Source: Alphaproteobacteria bacterium
GTDB taxonomy: Bacteria; Pseudomonadota; Alphaproteobacteria; Rhizobiales; Aestuariivirgaceae
NCBI GenBank assembly: GCA_005884715.1
Contig: VAZZ01000227.1
Location: 5,360-16,696 of the forward strand
Reading direction: 5' to 3'
Length of the DNA: 11,337 bases
The notes under the pieces were generated by a model, which had not been told where the DNA came from, made no database searches, and saw nothing but the letters and a program-made list of their open reading frames with translations. Shown in pieces: positions 1 to 7,068 of this stretch (position 1 is its first letter; every line of letters begins with the position of its first letter). Position numbers and translations under genes: made by a program.

Positions 1-109
1 TCCTCACCCAGTCTCCGGCGAAAGCGGACCATCTAAAACATATCACACGGTTGCAGTCACCTCGCCCGCCCAAAGCCCAGGCAGTTTTTGCTCGTGCTGC
101 TCAAACTTG

Positions 110-120
110 TTGCGCTGCAA
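110..120. repeat. 11-base repeat, upstream copy (TTGCGCTGCAA)
   Basis: The sequence TTGCGCTGCAA occurs here and again, exactly, at 224-234. Each copy is an imperfect dyad, TTGC-N3-GCAA. The two copies lie 114 bases apart, and the second overlaps the -12 part of the predicted sigma-54 promoter of urtA. This copy would sit near -120 relative to the predicted start of transcription, where enhancer-binding proteins often bind. That it is an operator is inference. Confidence 0.4.
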
Positions 121-169
121 AATTATTAGGCGACCATCGGCATATATCAAAAAGGATGAATCGCTCAGC

Positions 170-184
170 TAAGCCAAAGGCTTA
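170..184. promoter_or_regulatory. Perfect dyad in the urtA leader region
   Basis: TAAGCC and GGCTTA form a perfect 6-base inverted repeat around AAA. It lies about 29 bases upstream of the predicted -24 element of the urtA promoter. No run of T follows it on the plus strand, so a terminator is unlikely. It could be a small regulator-binding site or may have no function. Confidence 0.3.
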
Positions 185-212
185 ATGAAATTGTGAGTGC
201 TGCTTGTGCAAC

Positions 213-227
213 TGGCATGCTGCTTGC
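213..227 (+). promoter_or_regulatory. Predicted sigma-54 (RpoN) promoter of the urt operon
   Basis: TGGCATGCTGCTTGC matches the -24/-12 consensus TGGCAC-N5-TTGC with one mismatch in the -24 box. The invariant GG (214-215) and GC (226-227) have the required 10 bases between them. Transcription would start near base 238, giving a leader of about 33 bases before the urtA ATG. RpoN-dependent control by NtrC is the usual arrangement for urea uptake genes in proteobacteria and fits the operon. No convincing NtrC site was found upstream, so the activator is not identified. Confidence 0.75.
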
Positions 228-234
228 GCTGCAA
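224..234. repeat. 11-base repeat, promoter-overlapping copy
   Basis: This is the second exact copy of TTGCGCTGCAA (the first is at 110-120). Its first four bases are the TTGC of the predicted -12 element. A protein bound here would compete with RNA polymerase. Occupation by a regulator is inference. Confidence 0.4.
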
Positions 235-257
235 TGCAATGACGGGGCAAAAATCAT

Positions 258-265
258 AAGGGGAG
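258..265 (+). promoter_or_regulatory. Ribosome binding site of urtA
   Basis: AAGGGGAG ends 6 bases before the ATG at 272, a strong Shine-Dalgarno match with normal spacing. It fixes 272 as the start. An ATG at 268, two bases too close to the site, opens only a five-codon frame. Confidence 0.8.
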
Positions 266-271
266 AAATGC

Positions 272-1519
272 ATGAACAGACGTGAATTTGCCAAACTCGG
301 AAGAGCGCTTCTTGTAGCCACCGCGCTCACGCCAATGGCTCTCACCGCTTCGCCGGCTTTCGCCGAGGAAACGATCAAAGTTGGCATCCTTCATTCGCTG
401 TCGGGGACGATGGCGATCTCGGAGACAACGCTCAAGGATGTGATGTTGATGCTCATCGATCAGCAGAACAAGAAGGGCGGCCTGCTCGGCAAGAAGCTTG
501 AGGCGGTGGTCGTCGATCCCGCTTCCAACTGGCCGCTCTTCGCCGAGAAGGCACGCGACCTTCTCGCCAAGGACAAGGTCGCCGCAGTCTTCGGCTGCTG
601 GACATCGGTGTCGCGCAAATCGGTGCTGCCGGTCTTCGAGGAGCTGAATGGCCTGCTCTTCTATCCCGTCCAGTATGAAGGTGAGGAAAGCTCGAAGAAT
701 GTCTTCTATACCGGTGCCGCGCCTAACCAGCAGGCGATCCCGGCCGTCAACTATCTGATGAGCGAAGAAGGCGGCGCGGTGAAGCGTTGGGTGCTGGCGG
801 GCACCGACTATGTCTATCCGCGCACCACCAACAAGATCCTCGAGGCCTATCTCAAGGCCAAGGGTGTGGCGCCTGAAGACATCATGATCAACTACACGCC
901 CTTCGGCCATTCCGACTGGCAGACCATCGTTGCCGACATCAAGAAATTCGGCTCGACCGGCAAGAAAACGGCCGTCGTCTCGACCATCAATGGCGATGCG
1001 AATGTGCCTTTCTACAAGGAGCTGGGCAATCAGGGCGTCAAGGCCGAGGATATTCCGGTCGTCGCCTTTTCGGTCGGCGAGGAAGAGGTCGATACGCCAA
1101 TCAATGCCGAATTCATCAAGACCTGGAAGACCTACATCAAGAACAAAAAGCGCGTGACCAACGATCCGATGGAAGCACATTTCATCGGCTTCAACATGTG
1201 GGTCGAGGCAGTGAAGAAGGCGGGCACGACGGATGCCGACGCCGTCGGCGATGCGATCATCGGGGTCAGCGTGCCCAATCTCTCGGGCGGTACTTCAACC
1301 ATGATGCCGAACCACCACATCACCAAGCCGGTGCTCATTGGCGAGATCCAGGCGGACGGGCAATTCCAGACTGTCTGGCAAACTTCCGGAACCGTCGCCG
1401 GGGATGAATGGTCGGACTATCTCGAGGACTCAAAGGACCTGATCTCCGATTGGCGCAAGCCCCTCTCTTGCGGAAACTTCAATGTCGTGACGGGCAAATG
1501 CGGCGGTCAGGGCAGCTAA
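272..1519 (+). CDS. urtA: Urea ABC transporter, urea-binding protein UrtA
   Basis: A 415-residue periplasmic binding protein that captures urea and delivers it to the UrtBC membrane channel. The N-terminus MNRREFAKLG carries a twin-arginine (Tat) type motif, followed by a hydrophobic stretch and an Ala-x-Ala cleavage site near residue 31 (AFA before EE). The mature part starts TIKVGILHSLSGTMAISE, typical of the UrtA/FmdD branch of the Leu/Ile/Val-binding superfamily. Later stretches such as FGCWTSVSRKS, YPVQYEGEE and the Cys-containing tail CGNFNVVTGKC are also as I recall them for UrtA. The length is normal for the family, which runs to about 430 residues. It is the first gene of urtABCDE, behind a sigma-54 promoter. 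A short-chain amide binder (FmdD type) is the main alternative; the full set of UrtB to UrtE partners argues for urea. Confidence 0.95.
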   Translation: MNRREFAKLGRALLVATALTPMALTASPAFAEETIKVGILHSLSGTMAISETTLKDVMLMLIDQQNKKGGLLGKKLEAVVVDPASNWPLFAEKARDLLAKDKVAAVFGCWTSVSRKSVLPVFEELNGLLFYPVQYEGEESSKNVFYTGAAPNQQAIPAVNYLMSEEGGAVKRWVLAGTDYVYPRTTNKILEAYLKAKGVAPEDIMINYTPFGHSDWQTIVADIKKFGSTGKKTAVVSTINGDANVPFYKELGNQGVKAEDIPVVAFSVGEEEVDTPINAEFIKTWKTYIKNKKRVTNDPMEAHFIGFNMWVEAVKKAGTTDADAVGDAIIGVSVPNLSGGTSTMMPNHHITKPVLIGEIQADGQFQTVWQTSGTVAGDEWSDYLEDSKDLISDWRKPLSCGNFNVVTGKCGGQGS

Positions 1520-1551
1520 GGCAATCAGATCCACGTGCTTGCATCATCATT

Positions 1552-1704
1552 CCCCTCCCCCTTGCGGGGAGGGGTTAGGGGTGGGGGTCAAGCACGCTGC
1601 TTACGATCATCTCGCTCCGCATGTGTGAAGATGCGCCCAGTGATTCAAACTGCCCGGACCCCCACCCCGACCCATCGGGTCGACCCTCCCCGCAAGGGAG
1701 AGGG
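1552..1704. repeat. Palindromic GC-rich repeat element between urtA and urtB
   Basis: A nested inverted repeat fills most of the urtA-urtB gap. CCCCTCCCC (1552-1560) pairs perfectly with GGGGAGGGG (1566-1574) around CTTGC. GGGGTGGGGGTC (1578-1589) pairs perfectly with GACCCCCACCCC (1657-1668). CGACCC/GGGTCG (1668-1673 and 1677-1682) forms a small hairpin. The right arm ends with an imperfect copy of the first hairpin (1684-1704, loop CGCAA). Seen as a whole, the left arm recurs inverted in the right arm, around a 67-base unrelated centre. This resembles the dispersed REP-like palindromes of rhizobial genomes that begin CCCTCTCCCC. In the mRNA it would fold strongly between the binding-protein and permease genes. 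Confidence 0.8.
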
Positions 1705-1711
1705 TAAAGGT

Positions 1712-3304
1712 ATGCGCCTCTGGATTGCCTTCATGCTCGCCATGGTACTCCTGGCCGCGCGCGGTCATGCCGCCGAGCTCGCAACCGAAATCAAAGCCCT
1801 CGACACATCGAATTTTGCCCAGAAGGAAAATGCCATCGCCGCCATCGCCTCGACCGGCGATGCGCGCGTTGCCGCCGTAATGACGGCGCTCAATGACGGC
1901 ACGCTTCTCATCCGCAAAAGTGACCGCCTGATTGTCATCGCCGAAGGCAAAGGCACTATCAGGATCGAAAATGCCGCGACCGGTGAAGCGCTCGGTCAAG
2001 CGGCCGAGGCCGATCTCGACAAGATCGCGATCAACAACAAGATCAGGCGCCAGAGCAAGGTGATCCTTGGCAATCTCACACTATTCTCGGAGGATCCGGC
2101 CGTCCGGCTCAAGGCGGCCGACGACATTTTCCGCTCGCGCGATCTCTCCGCCCTCCAGCCCCTGAAGGACGCCCTCGCAAACGAACAGGACCCGCGGGTG
2201 AAGCCTGCTTTGGAGCAGGCCCTGGCGGCACTGACGATGATGTCGGATGCCCCCGAAGCGGAGAGGCTTGCGGCCATTCTCGCCGTCAAGGCACGTGGCG
2301 GTCAGGACGCCATGTCATTGCTCGCCTCCGCGGCGCAGGGCTCCGATGCCGTCGCCCGCGCCGCCGCAGAAGCACTGGCGGCGCTCGAACAGACGCGCTC
2401 GCTTTGGGAAAGCATGCAGAATGCCGTCTATGGCTTGAGCCTCGGCTCCGTCCTGCTGCTGGCGGCCATCGGCCTTGCCATCACCTTTGGCGTCATGGGC
2501 ATCATCAACATGGCACACGGCGAGATGGTGATGATCGGCGCCTATGTGACTTTTGTGGTTCAGGACGTGATACGAAGCTCGGCACCTTCACTCTTCGACT
2601 ACTCCCTGTTCATCGCCATTCCGCTGGCCTTCCTGCTCACCGCCCTCATCGGCGTCGCCATCGAGAGAAGCATCATACGATTCCTCTATGGCCGCCCGCT
2701 TGAAACACTGCTGGCGACCTGGGGGCTATCGCTGATCCTGCAGCAAGGGATACGCACGATCTTCGGGCCGACCAATCGCGAAGTCGGTACACCTTCCTGG
2801 ATGTCGGGTTCAATCACGCTCGGCGAGATCACGCTGACGGCAAATCGTCTTGCCATCGTCGTCTTCGCAGCTCTCATTTTCGCCGCTCTCCTGCTTCTCC
2901 TTCGCCATACGCGCTTCGGCCTCGAGATGCGCGCCGTTACGCAGAACCGGCAAATGGCGAGCGCCATGGGCATCCATACCGCCCGCGTCGATGCTCTCAC
3001 CTTCGGGCTCGGCTCCGGCATCGCCGGCATCGCCGGCGTGGCGCTGAGCCAGATCGACAATGTGAGCCCAAATCTAGGCCAGTCCTACATCATCGACAGT
3101 TTCATGGTCGTCGTCTTTGGCGGGGTCGGCAATCTGTGGGGGACGCTCGTCGCCGCCATGACGCTCGGCATCGCCAACAAATTCCTCGAACCCTTTGCCG
3201 GCGCCGTCCTCGGCAAGATCCTTGTTCTCGTCTTCATCATCCTCTTCATCCAGAAGCGGCCGCGCGGTCTGTTCGCGCTCAAGGGCCGGGCGGTCGAGGC
3301 ATGA
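1712..3304 (+). CDS. urtB: Urea ABC transporter, permease UrtB
   Basis: Inner-membrane permease subunit, 530 residues from the chosen start. Residues 1-20 (MRLWIAFMLAMVLLAARGHA) look like a signal peptide. Residues of about 21-230 form an Ala-rich helical, HEAT-like region predicted to lie in the periplasm. This is followed from about 235 by a LivH-type permease with GLSLGSVLLLAAIGLAITFG and the conserved GIINMAHGEMVMIGAY. This two-part layout and length are usual for UrtB. The same frame stays open back to a GTG at 1535, but those 59 codons translate the palindromic repeat (low-complexity Gly/Arg/Pro) and would hide the signal peptide, so I start at 1712. A purine-rich AGAGGG at 1699-1704, the edge of the repeat, lies 7 bases before the ATG and may act as the ribosome binding site. 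The stop overlaps the urtC start (ATGA). Confidence 0.93.
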   Translation: MRLWIAFMLAMVLLAARGHAAELATEIKALDTSNFAQKENAIAAIASTGDARVAAVMTALNDGTLLIRKSDRLIVIAEGKGTIRIENAATGEALGQAAEADLDKIAINNKIRRQSKVILGNLTLFSEDPAVRLKAADDIFRSRDLSALQPLKDALANEQDPRVKPALEQALAALTMMSDAPEAERLAAILAVKARGGQDAMSLLASAAQGSDAVARAAAEALAALEQTRSLWESMQNAVYGLSLGSVLLLAAIGLAITFGVMGIINMAHGEMVMIGAYVTFVVQDVIRSSAPSLFDYSLFIAIPLAFLLTALIGVAIERSIIRFLYGRPLETLLATWGLSLILQQGIRTIFGPTNREVGTPSWMSGSITLGEITLTANRLAIVVFAALIFAALLLLLRHTRFGLEMRAVTQNRQMASAMGIHTARVDALTFGLGSGIAGIAGVALSQIDNVSPNLGQSYIIDSFMVVVFGGVGNLWGTLVAAMTLGIANKFLEPFAGAVLGKILVLVFIILFIQKRPRGLFALKGRAVEA

Positions 3305-4434
3305 TCATCCACCGCCTTCTTAGGGTGGGCGATCGCGGCGTGCTGATCACACTGGCGCTGCTCGTCCTGCTTGCCATCCTGGTGCCGGCCCTCCATTTGC
3401 TGACGCCGACAGACAGCCCGATCCATGTCCCCGCTTATGCCATGGCGCTCATCGGCAAATATCTCTGCTATGCGATGCTGGCGCTGTCGCTCGATCTGGT
3501 CTGGGGTTATTGCGGCATATTGAGCCTCGGCCACGGCGCCTTCTTCGCGCTGGGCGGCTATGCCATGGGCATGTATCTCATGCGCCAGATCGGCAGCCGC
3601 GGCGTCTATGGCAACCCCGATCTTCCCGATTTCATGGTCTTCCTCAACTGGACCGAACTGCCCTGGTACTGGCATGGCTTCGAGTGGTTCGCTTTTGCCG
3701 CCATCATGGTGCTGTTCGTTCCGGGCCTCCTCGCTTTCCTGTTCGGCTTCTTCGCCTTCCGATCGCGCGTCAGCGGCGTCCATCTCTCGATCATCACCCA
3801 GGCTTTGACCTTCGCCTTGATGCTCGCATTTTTCCGCAATGACATGGGGTTCGGCGGCAATAATGGCCTCACCGACTTCAAGGATATTCTCGGCTTCAAT
3901 CTGCAATCCACAGGCACCCGCGCAACACTTTTCATCGCCACTTGCCTTGCCCTCTTCGCCAGTCTGCTGGTTTGTTTCGCAATCACAAGGTCGCGTCTCG
4001 GAATGGTGATCACGGCGATCCGCGATGCCGAAAGCCGGACACGCTTTTTGGGTTACCGGGTCGAATCTTTCAAGCTCTTCGCCTTCACGGTCTCCGCCTG
4101 CATCGCAGGAATTGCCGGAGCACTCTATGTACCGCAGGTCGGCATCATCAATCCCGGTGAGTTCGCGCCCGCCAATTCGATCGAGGCGGTGATCTGGACG
4201 GCCATCGGTGGGCGCGGCACGCTGTTCGGCCCGATCCTCGGCGCCGTGCTCGTCAATTTCGCCAAAAGCTGGTTCACTGGCGCATTGCCTGAACTCTGGC
4301 TGTTCGCACTGGGCGCGCTTTTCCTCGCCGTCACATTGTTCCTGCCCAAGGGGCTTGCCGGGCTGTTCGACCGGCGAGCCACGAAGGCGGCAAATTCACA
4401 AGTGCCGGCGGCGCAACCGGAAGCTGCGGAGTAA
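3301..4434 (+). CDS. urtC: Urea ABC transporter, permease UrtC
   Basis: A LivM-type inner-membrane permease of 377 residues that pairs with UrtB to form the urea channel. It starts MIIHRLLRVGDRG, followed by a first hydrophobic segment (VLITLALLVLLAILVPAL). The LivM-family signature WGYCGILSLGHGAFFALGGY is near residues 67-86, and FGGNNGLTD lies in the middle. The C-terminal half carries the FRxSRLGM/AIRDAESRTRFLGY type loop that contacts the ATPase (here RSRLGMVITAIRDAESRT). The frame is open upstream to 3136, but the ATG at 3301 overlaps the urtB stop in ATGA, a typical translational coupling, and gives a family-length protein. The stop is three bases before urtD. Confidence 0.94.
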   Translation: MIIHRLLRVGDRGVLITLALLVLLAILVPALHLLTPTDSPIHVPAYAMALIGKYLCYAMLALSLDLVWGYCGILSLGHGAFFALGGYAMGMYLMRQIGSRGVYGNPDLPDFMVFLNWTELPWYWHGFEWFAFAAIMVLFVPGLLAFLFGFFAFRSRVSGVHLSIITQALTFALMLAFFRNDMGFGGNNGLTDFKDILGFNLQSTGTRATLFIATCLALFASLLVCFAITRSRLGMVITAIRDAESRTRFLGYRVESFKLFAFTVSACIAGIAGALYVPQVGIINPGEFAPANSIEAVIWTAIGGRGTLFGPILGAVLVNFAKSWFTGALPELWLFALGALFLAVTLFLPKGLAGLFDRRATKAANSQVPAAQPEAAE

Positions 4435-4437
4435 CAG

Positions 4438-5187
4438 ATGGACAAAGCAGCGAATTCGATCCTCTATCTCGATGGTGTCAATGTCAGCTTCGATGGCTTC
4501 AAGGCGCTGAACGCCTTATCGCTCATCATCGAGCCGGGCGAGATGCGCGCCGTGATCGGACCGAACGGTGCCGGTAAGACCACGATGATGGATGTCATCA
4601 CCGGCAAGACACGACCTGATACGGGCGATGTGCTCTATGCCGAGACTTGCGACCTCACCCGCCTCGATGAGGCGGCGATCGCCGAACTCGGCATCGGCCG
4701 CAAGTTCCAGAAGCCAAGCGTCTTCGAAAAGCTCACCGTGGCCGAGAATCTGGCATTGGCGCTCGCCGGCAACCGAAGAGTACGGGAAGCGCTGTTCTGG
4801 CGGATGTCCAAGGCGGAGAAGACCCGCCTCGCTGAACTCCTCGACCTTGTCAGGCTCGGTTCCCAGCGCGACATGCTTGCTGCCCGCCTCTCGCATGGTC
4901 AGAAGCAATGGCTCGAGATCGGCATGCTGCTGGCCCAGGAGCCGAAACTCCTTCTTGTCGACGAGCCTGTCGCCGGCATGACCGATGCAGAGACCGAGAC
5001 TACGGCGGTGTTGCTTAAATCCATCGCCGGCGAGCGTTCGGTCGTCGTCGTTGAACATGACATGAGCTTCGTGCGCGAGCTCGACGTCAAGGTTACGGTT
5101 CTTCATGAAGGTTCGGTGCTGGCGGAGGGATCGCTCGATCATGTGAGCGCGGATGACCGTGTGATCGAGGTGTATCTCGGACGATGA
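4438..5187 (+). CDS. urtD: Urea ABC transporter, ATPase UrtD
   Basis: A cytoplasmic ATPase of 249 residues, LivG-like, that powers urea import together with UrtE. Walker A GPNGAGKT is at 41-48 and Walker B LLLVDEP at 171-177. The H-loop histidine is 207, in VEHDMSFV. The signature motif reads LSHGQ (151-155) instead of LSGGQ, a change I recall as normal for UrtD rather than a defect. A GCGGAG ribosome binding site overlaps the end of urtC, 6 bases before the ATG. The last four bases overlap urtE. Length is normal for the family. Confidence 0.95.
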   Translation: MDKAANSILYLDGVNVSFDGFKALNALSLIIEPGEMRAVIGPNGAGKTTMMDVITGKTRPDTGDVLYAETCDLTRLDEAAIAELGIGRKFQKPSVFEKLTVAENLALALAGNRRVREALFWRMSKAEKTRLAELLDLVRLGSQRDMLAARLSHGQKQWLEIGMLLAQEPKLLLVDEPVAGMTDAETETTAVLLKSIAGERSVVVVEHDMSFVRELDVKVTVLHEGSVLAEGSLDHVSADDRVIEVYLGR

Positions 5188-5888
5188 CAGCCCTTGCCGT
5201 CAGCAATATTATCGAAGTGTTCTATGGCGCGGCGCAAGCGTTGCGCGGCGTGTCGCTCGCCGTCGAGACGGGCAAGGTCTGTTGCCTCCTCGGCCGCAAT
5301 GGCGTCGGCAAGACGACGCTTCTGCGCACCATCATCGGCCAGCTTGCCCCCAGGCGTGGCAAAGTGATGCTGGAAGGCGCCGACATCACCGGCCTCAAGC
5401 CCTTCGAGCGCGCCAAGAGCGGCATCGCCTATGTGCCGCAGGGCCGCGAGATCTTCCCCTTGCTGACGGTGAGGGAGAATTTCGAAACCGGCTTCGCCCA
5501 TCTGCCGCGCGCCGAACGAAAATTACCGTCCGAGATCTTCGAGCTCTTCCCGGTCCTCAGCTCAATGCTCGGCCGGCGCGGCGGCGATCTCTCGGGCGGC
5601 CAGCAGCAGCAGCTGGCGATCGCCCGCGCACTGGTGATGCGACCGAAAGTCCTTGTGCTCGACGAACCGACGGAAGGCATACAGCCTTCCATCATCAAGG
5701 ACATCGGACGCACCATCCGCTATCTGCGCGAGCGTGGGCAGATGGGCATTCTCCTGGTCGAGCAATATTTCGACTTCGCCCATGCACTTGCCGACACGAT
5801 CCATGTGATGAACCGGGGCGAGATCGTGGTCTCGGGTCCTGCCGCCGATCTCCAGGCAGAGACGATCAAGCGCCATCTCACGGTCTGA
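5184..5888 (+). CDS. urtE: Urea ABC transporter, ATPase UrtE
   Basis: The second cytoplasmic ATPase of the transporter, 234 residues, LivF-like. Walker A GRNGVGKT is at 37-44, the Q-loop at YVPQGREIFP, the signature LSGGQ at 136-140 and Walker B VLVLDEP at 156-162. At the H-loop position it has Gln (VEQYFDF, Q194) instead of His, as is usual in LivF/UrtE proteins; the partner UrtD keeps its His. The ATG overlaps the urtD stop in ATGA, so translation is probably coupled. It is the last recognised urt gene; no ureD or other urease gene follows in the window. Confidence 0.95.
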   Translation: MTALAVSNIIEVFYGAAQALRGVSLAVETGKVCCLLGRNGVGKTTLLRTIIGQLAPRRGKVMLEGADITGLKPFERAKSGIAYVPQGREIFPLLTVRENFETGFAHLPRAERKLPSEIFELFPVLSSMLGRRGGDLSGGQQQQLAIARALVMRPKVLVLDEPTEGIQPSIIKDIGRTIRYLRERGQMGILLVEQYFDFAHALADTIHVMNRGEIVVSGPAADLQAETIKRHLTV

Positions 5889-5896
5889 GGGTCACC

Positions 5897-6097
5897 ATGC
5901 CAGCTCGCAGCCACATCACCATCTCTCCGGCAGCGCTTGAGCGGATGAAACCTGGCGAACCGGATGCGGATGTCTGGTACTGCATTCCCTTAACCATTCC
6001 GCAGCCCGGCCATTTCCAATCGTCATTCTGCGTGGATTCTCGGCGACTGGAGAATCTCCTCACTCACCACGTTCGCAAGAATCACAGGCCGAGCTGA
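5897..6097 (+). CDS. Small unrecognised ORF after urtE (66 aa)
   Basis: Starts 8 bases after the urtE stop with a well placed GAGGG five bases before the ATG, so it could be translated as the last gene of the urt operon. The product begins MPARSHITISPAALERMKPG and has an aromatic/proline-rich middle (WYCIPLTIPQPGHF) and a basic end. It shows no signal peptide, membrane segment or motif that I recognise. About 65% of codons end in G or C, lower than I would expect beside the urt genes, and it uses a TTA codon. Its last 16 bases overlap the 3' end of the convergent ChoX-like gene. It may be a real small protein, a gene remnant, or chance. Confidence 0.35.
   Translation: MPARSHITISPAALERMKPGEPDADVWYCIPLTIPQPGHFQSSFCVDSRRLENLLTHHVRKNHRPS
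6035..6056. terminator. Hairpin between convergent operons, weak terminator candidate
   Basis: GATTCTC (6035-6041) and GAGAATC (6050-6056) form a perfect 7-base stem with an 8-base loop. It lies between the ends of the urt operon and the convergent minus-strand genes, and inside the small ORF at 5897-6097. Neither side has a run of T, so an intrinsic terminator is only a possibility. Confidence 0.3.
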
Positions 6098-7017
6098 GCT
6101 TTGACTGCCGCCATGGCATCACCGCCATCGAAGGTGGTCACACCCGCAAGCCAGGGGCTGAGCACATCCGGATGCTGTTTCAGCCACGCGCCGGCGGCCG
6201 CCTTGGGGTCCTTGCCCTCATCGAGTATGGCGCCCATCATCTCATTCTCCATATCGAGTGAGAAGCGCAGATTTGAAACGAGCTTCGCTGCATTCGGACA
6301 TTCCGAACCATAGCCGCTGCGGATGTTGGTGAGCACCACGGCGCCCCCGTAATTTGGACCGAAATAGGCATCGCCGCCCGACAGATACTCGATCTTAAAG
6401 CGCGTATTCATCGGATGCGGCGCCCAGCCGAGAAACACGACCCATTTCTCCGCTTTGATGGCGCGCTCCACTTCGGCAAGCATCCCCTGCACCGAGGATT
6501 CGACGAGCTCTCAGCCTTTCAGCCCGAAATCGCCCTTGCCGATCATGTCCAGGATCATCCGGTTGCCGTTATTGCCGGGTTCGATGCCATAGATCTTCTT
6601 TTCGAAGCGATCGGTGAATTTCTGCAGATCGGCGAAATCCTTGACTCCCGCATCGGCCACATATTGCGGCACCGCAAAAGTATATTTGGCGCCCGTCAGG
6701 TTCGTCGCCACGACCTCGATCGACTTGTCGTCGAGATAGGGCTTGCGGTCGGCCTCCATGCTGGGCTGCCAGTCACCCAGATAGACATCGACATCCTTGT
6801 TCTTCATGCTGGCATAGGTGACCGGGATTGAAAGCACCTGCGTCTCGGGCTGGTAGCCGAGCGCCTCGAGGATGAGGGACGTCGTCGCGGTGGTCGCCGT
6901 GATATCGGTCCAGCCGACATCGGAAAACCGCACCTTCTTGCACGCCTCGCTCTCGGCCGCCGCGGCATGTCCAGCACAGATTATACTCAACCCTAAACAG
7001 GCGTAGAGAAGTCTTAT
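6082..7017 (-). pseudogene. Broken choline/betaine-binding protein gene (ChoX/ProX type)
   Basis: The conceptual product is a periplasmic ligand-binding protein of about 311 residues, close to the normal ChoX length. It includes a signal peptide (RLLYACLGLSIICAGHAAAA) and the start VRFSDVGWTDITATTAT. Residues known to bind choline in ChoX of Sinorhizobium meliloti are present: W and D of GWTD, W of LGDW, Y of VPQY, N of PGNNGN and W of FLGWAPHP. Two lesions are visible. Codon 170, at 6508-6510, is TGA in the middle of GLKG-stop-ELVESS; the reading frame continues unchanged to the proper C-terminus AVKAQLGL. The expected initiator at 7015-7017 reads ATA where ATG would complete a perfect signal peptide. 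The next alternative is a TTG at 6990 that cuts the signal peptide and has no ribosome binding site. An in-frame TGA at 7024-7026 closes the frame upstream. It follows the dehydrogenase gene by about 50 bases. No ChoV/ChoW partners are in the window. A sequencing error at one site is possible; at both, less likely. Confidence 0.8.
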
Positions 7018-7068
7018 GATGTTTCAATCCCGTTGCTTGTTTCTTCTTCGACGCACGTAAGCCGGGCG

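Noticed and set aside
1..271. NtrC or IHF sites upstream of urtA
   Set aside because: I scanned for TGCACC/GGTGCA pairs and for an IHF-like TATCAA motif. Only poor partial matches were seen, so none is called.
254..1180. 308-codon minus-strand ORF opposite urtA
   Set aside because: It is a shadow of urtA caused by high G+C codon usage. The product has no recognisable domain and no separate start signals.
3136..3300. Upstream extension of urtC
   Set aside because: It overlaps the end of urtB in another frame. The ATGA overlap at 3301 and normal family length favour the later start.
6508..6510. In-frame TGA read as selenocysteine
   Set aside because: Solute-binding proteins of the ChoX family are not selenoproteins, and I see no convincing SECIS-like hairpin directly after the TGA. 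The missing start codon also points to gene decay.
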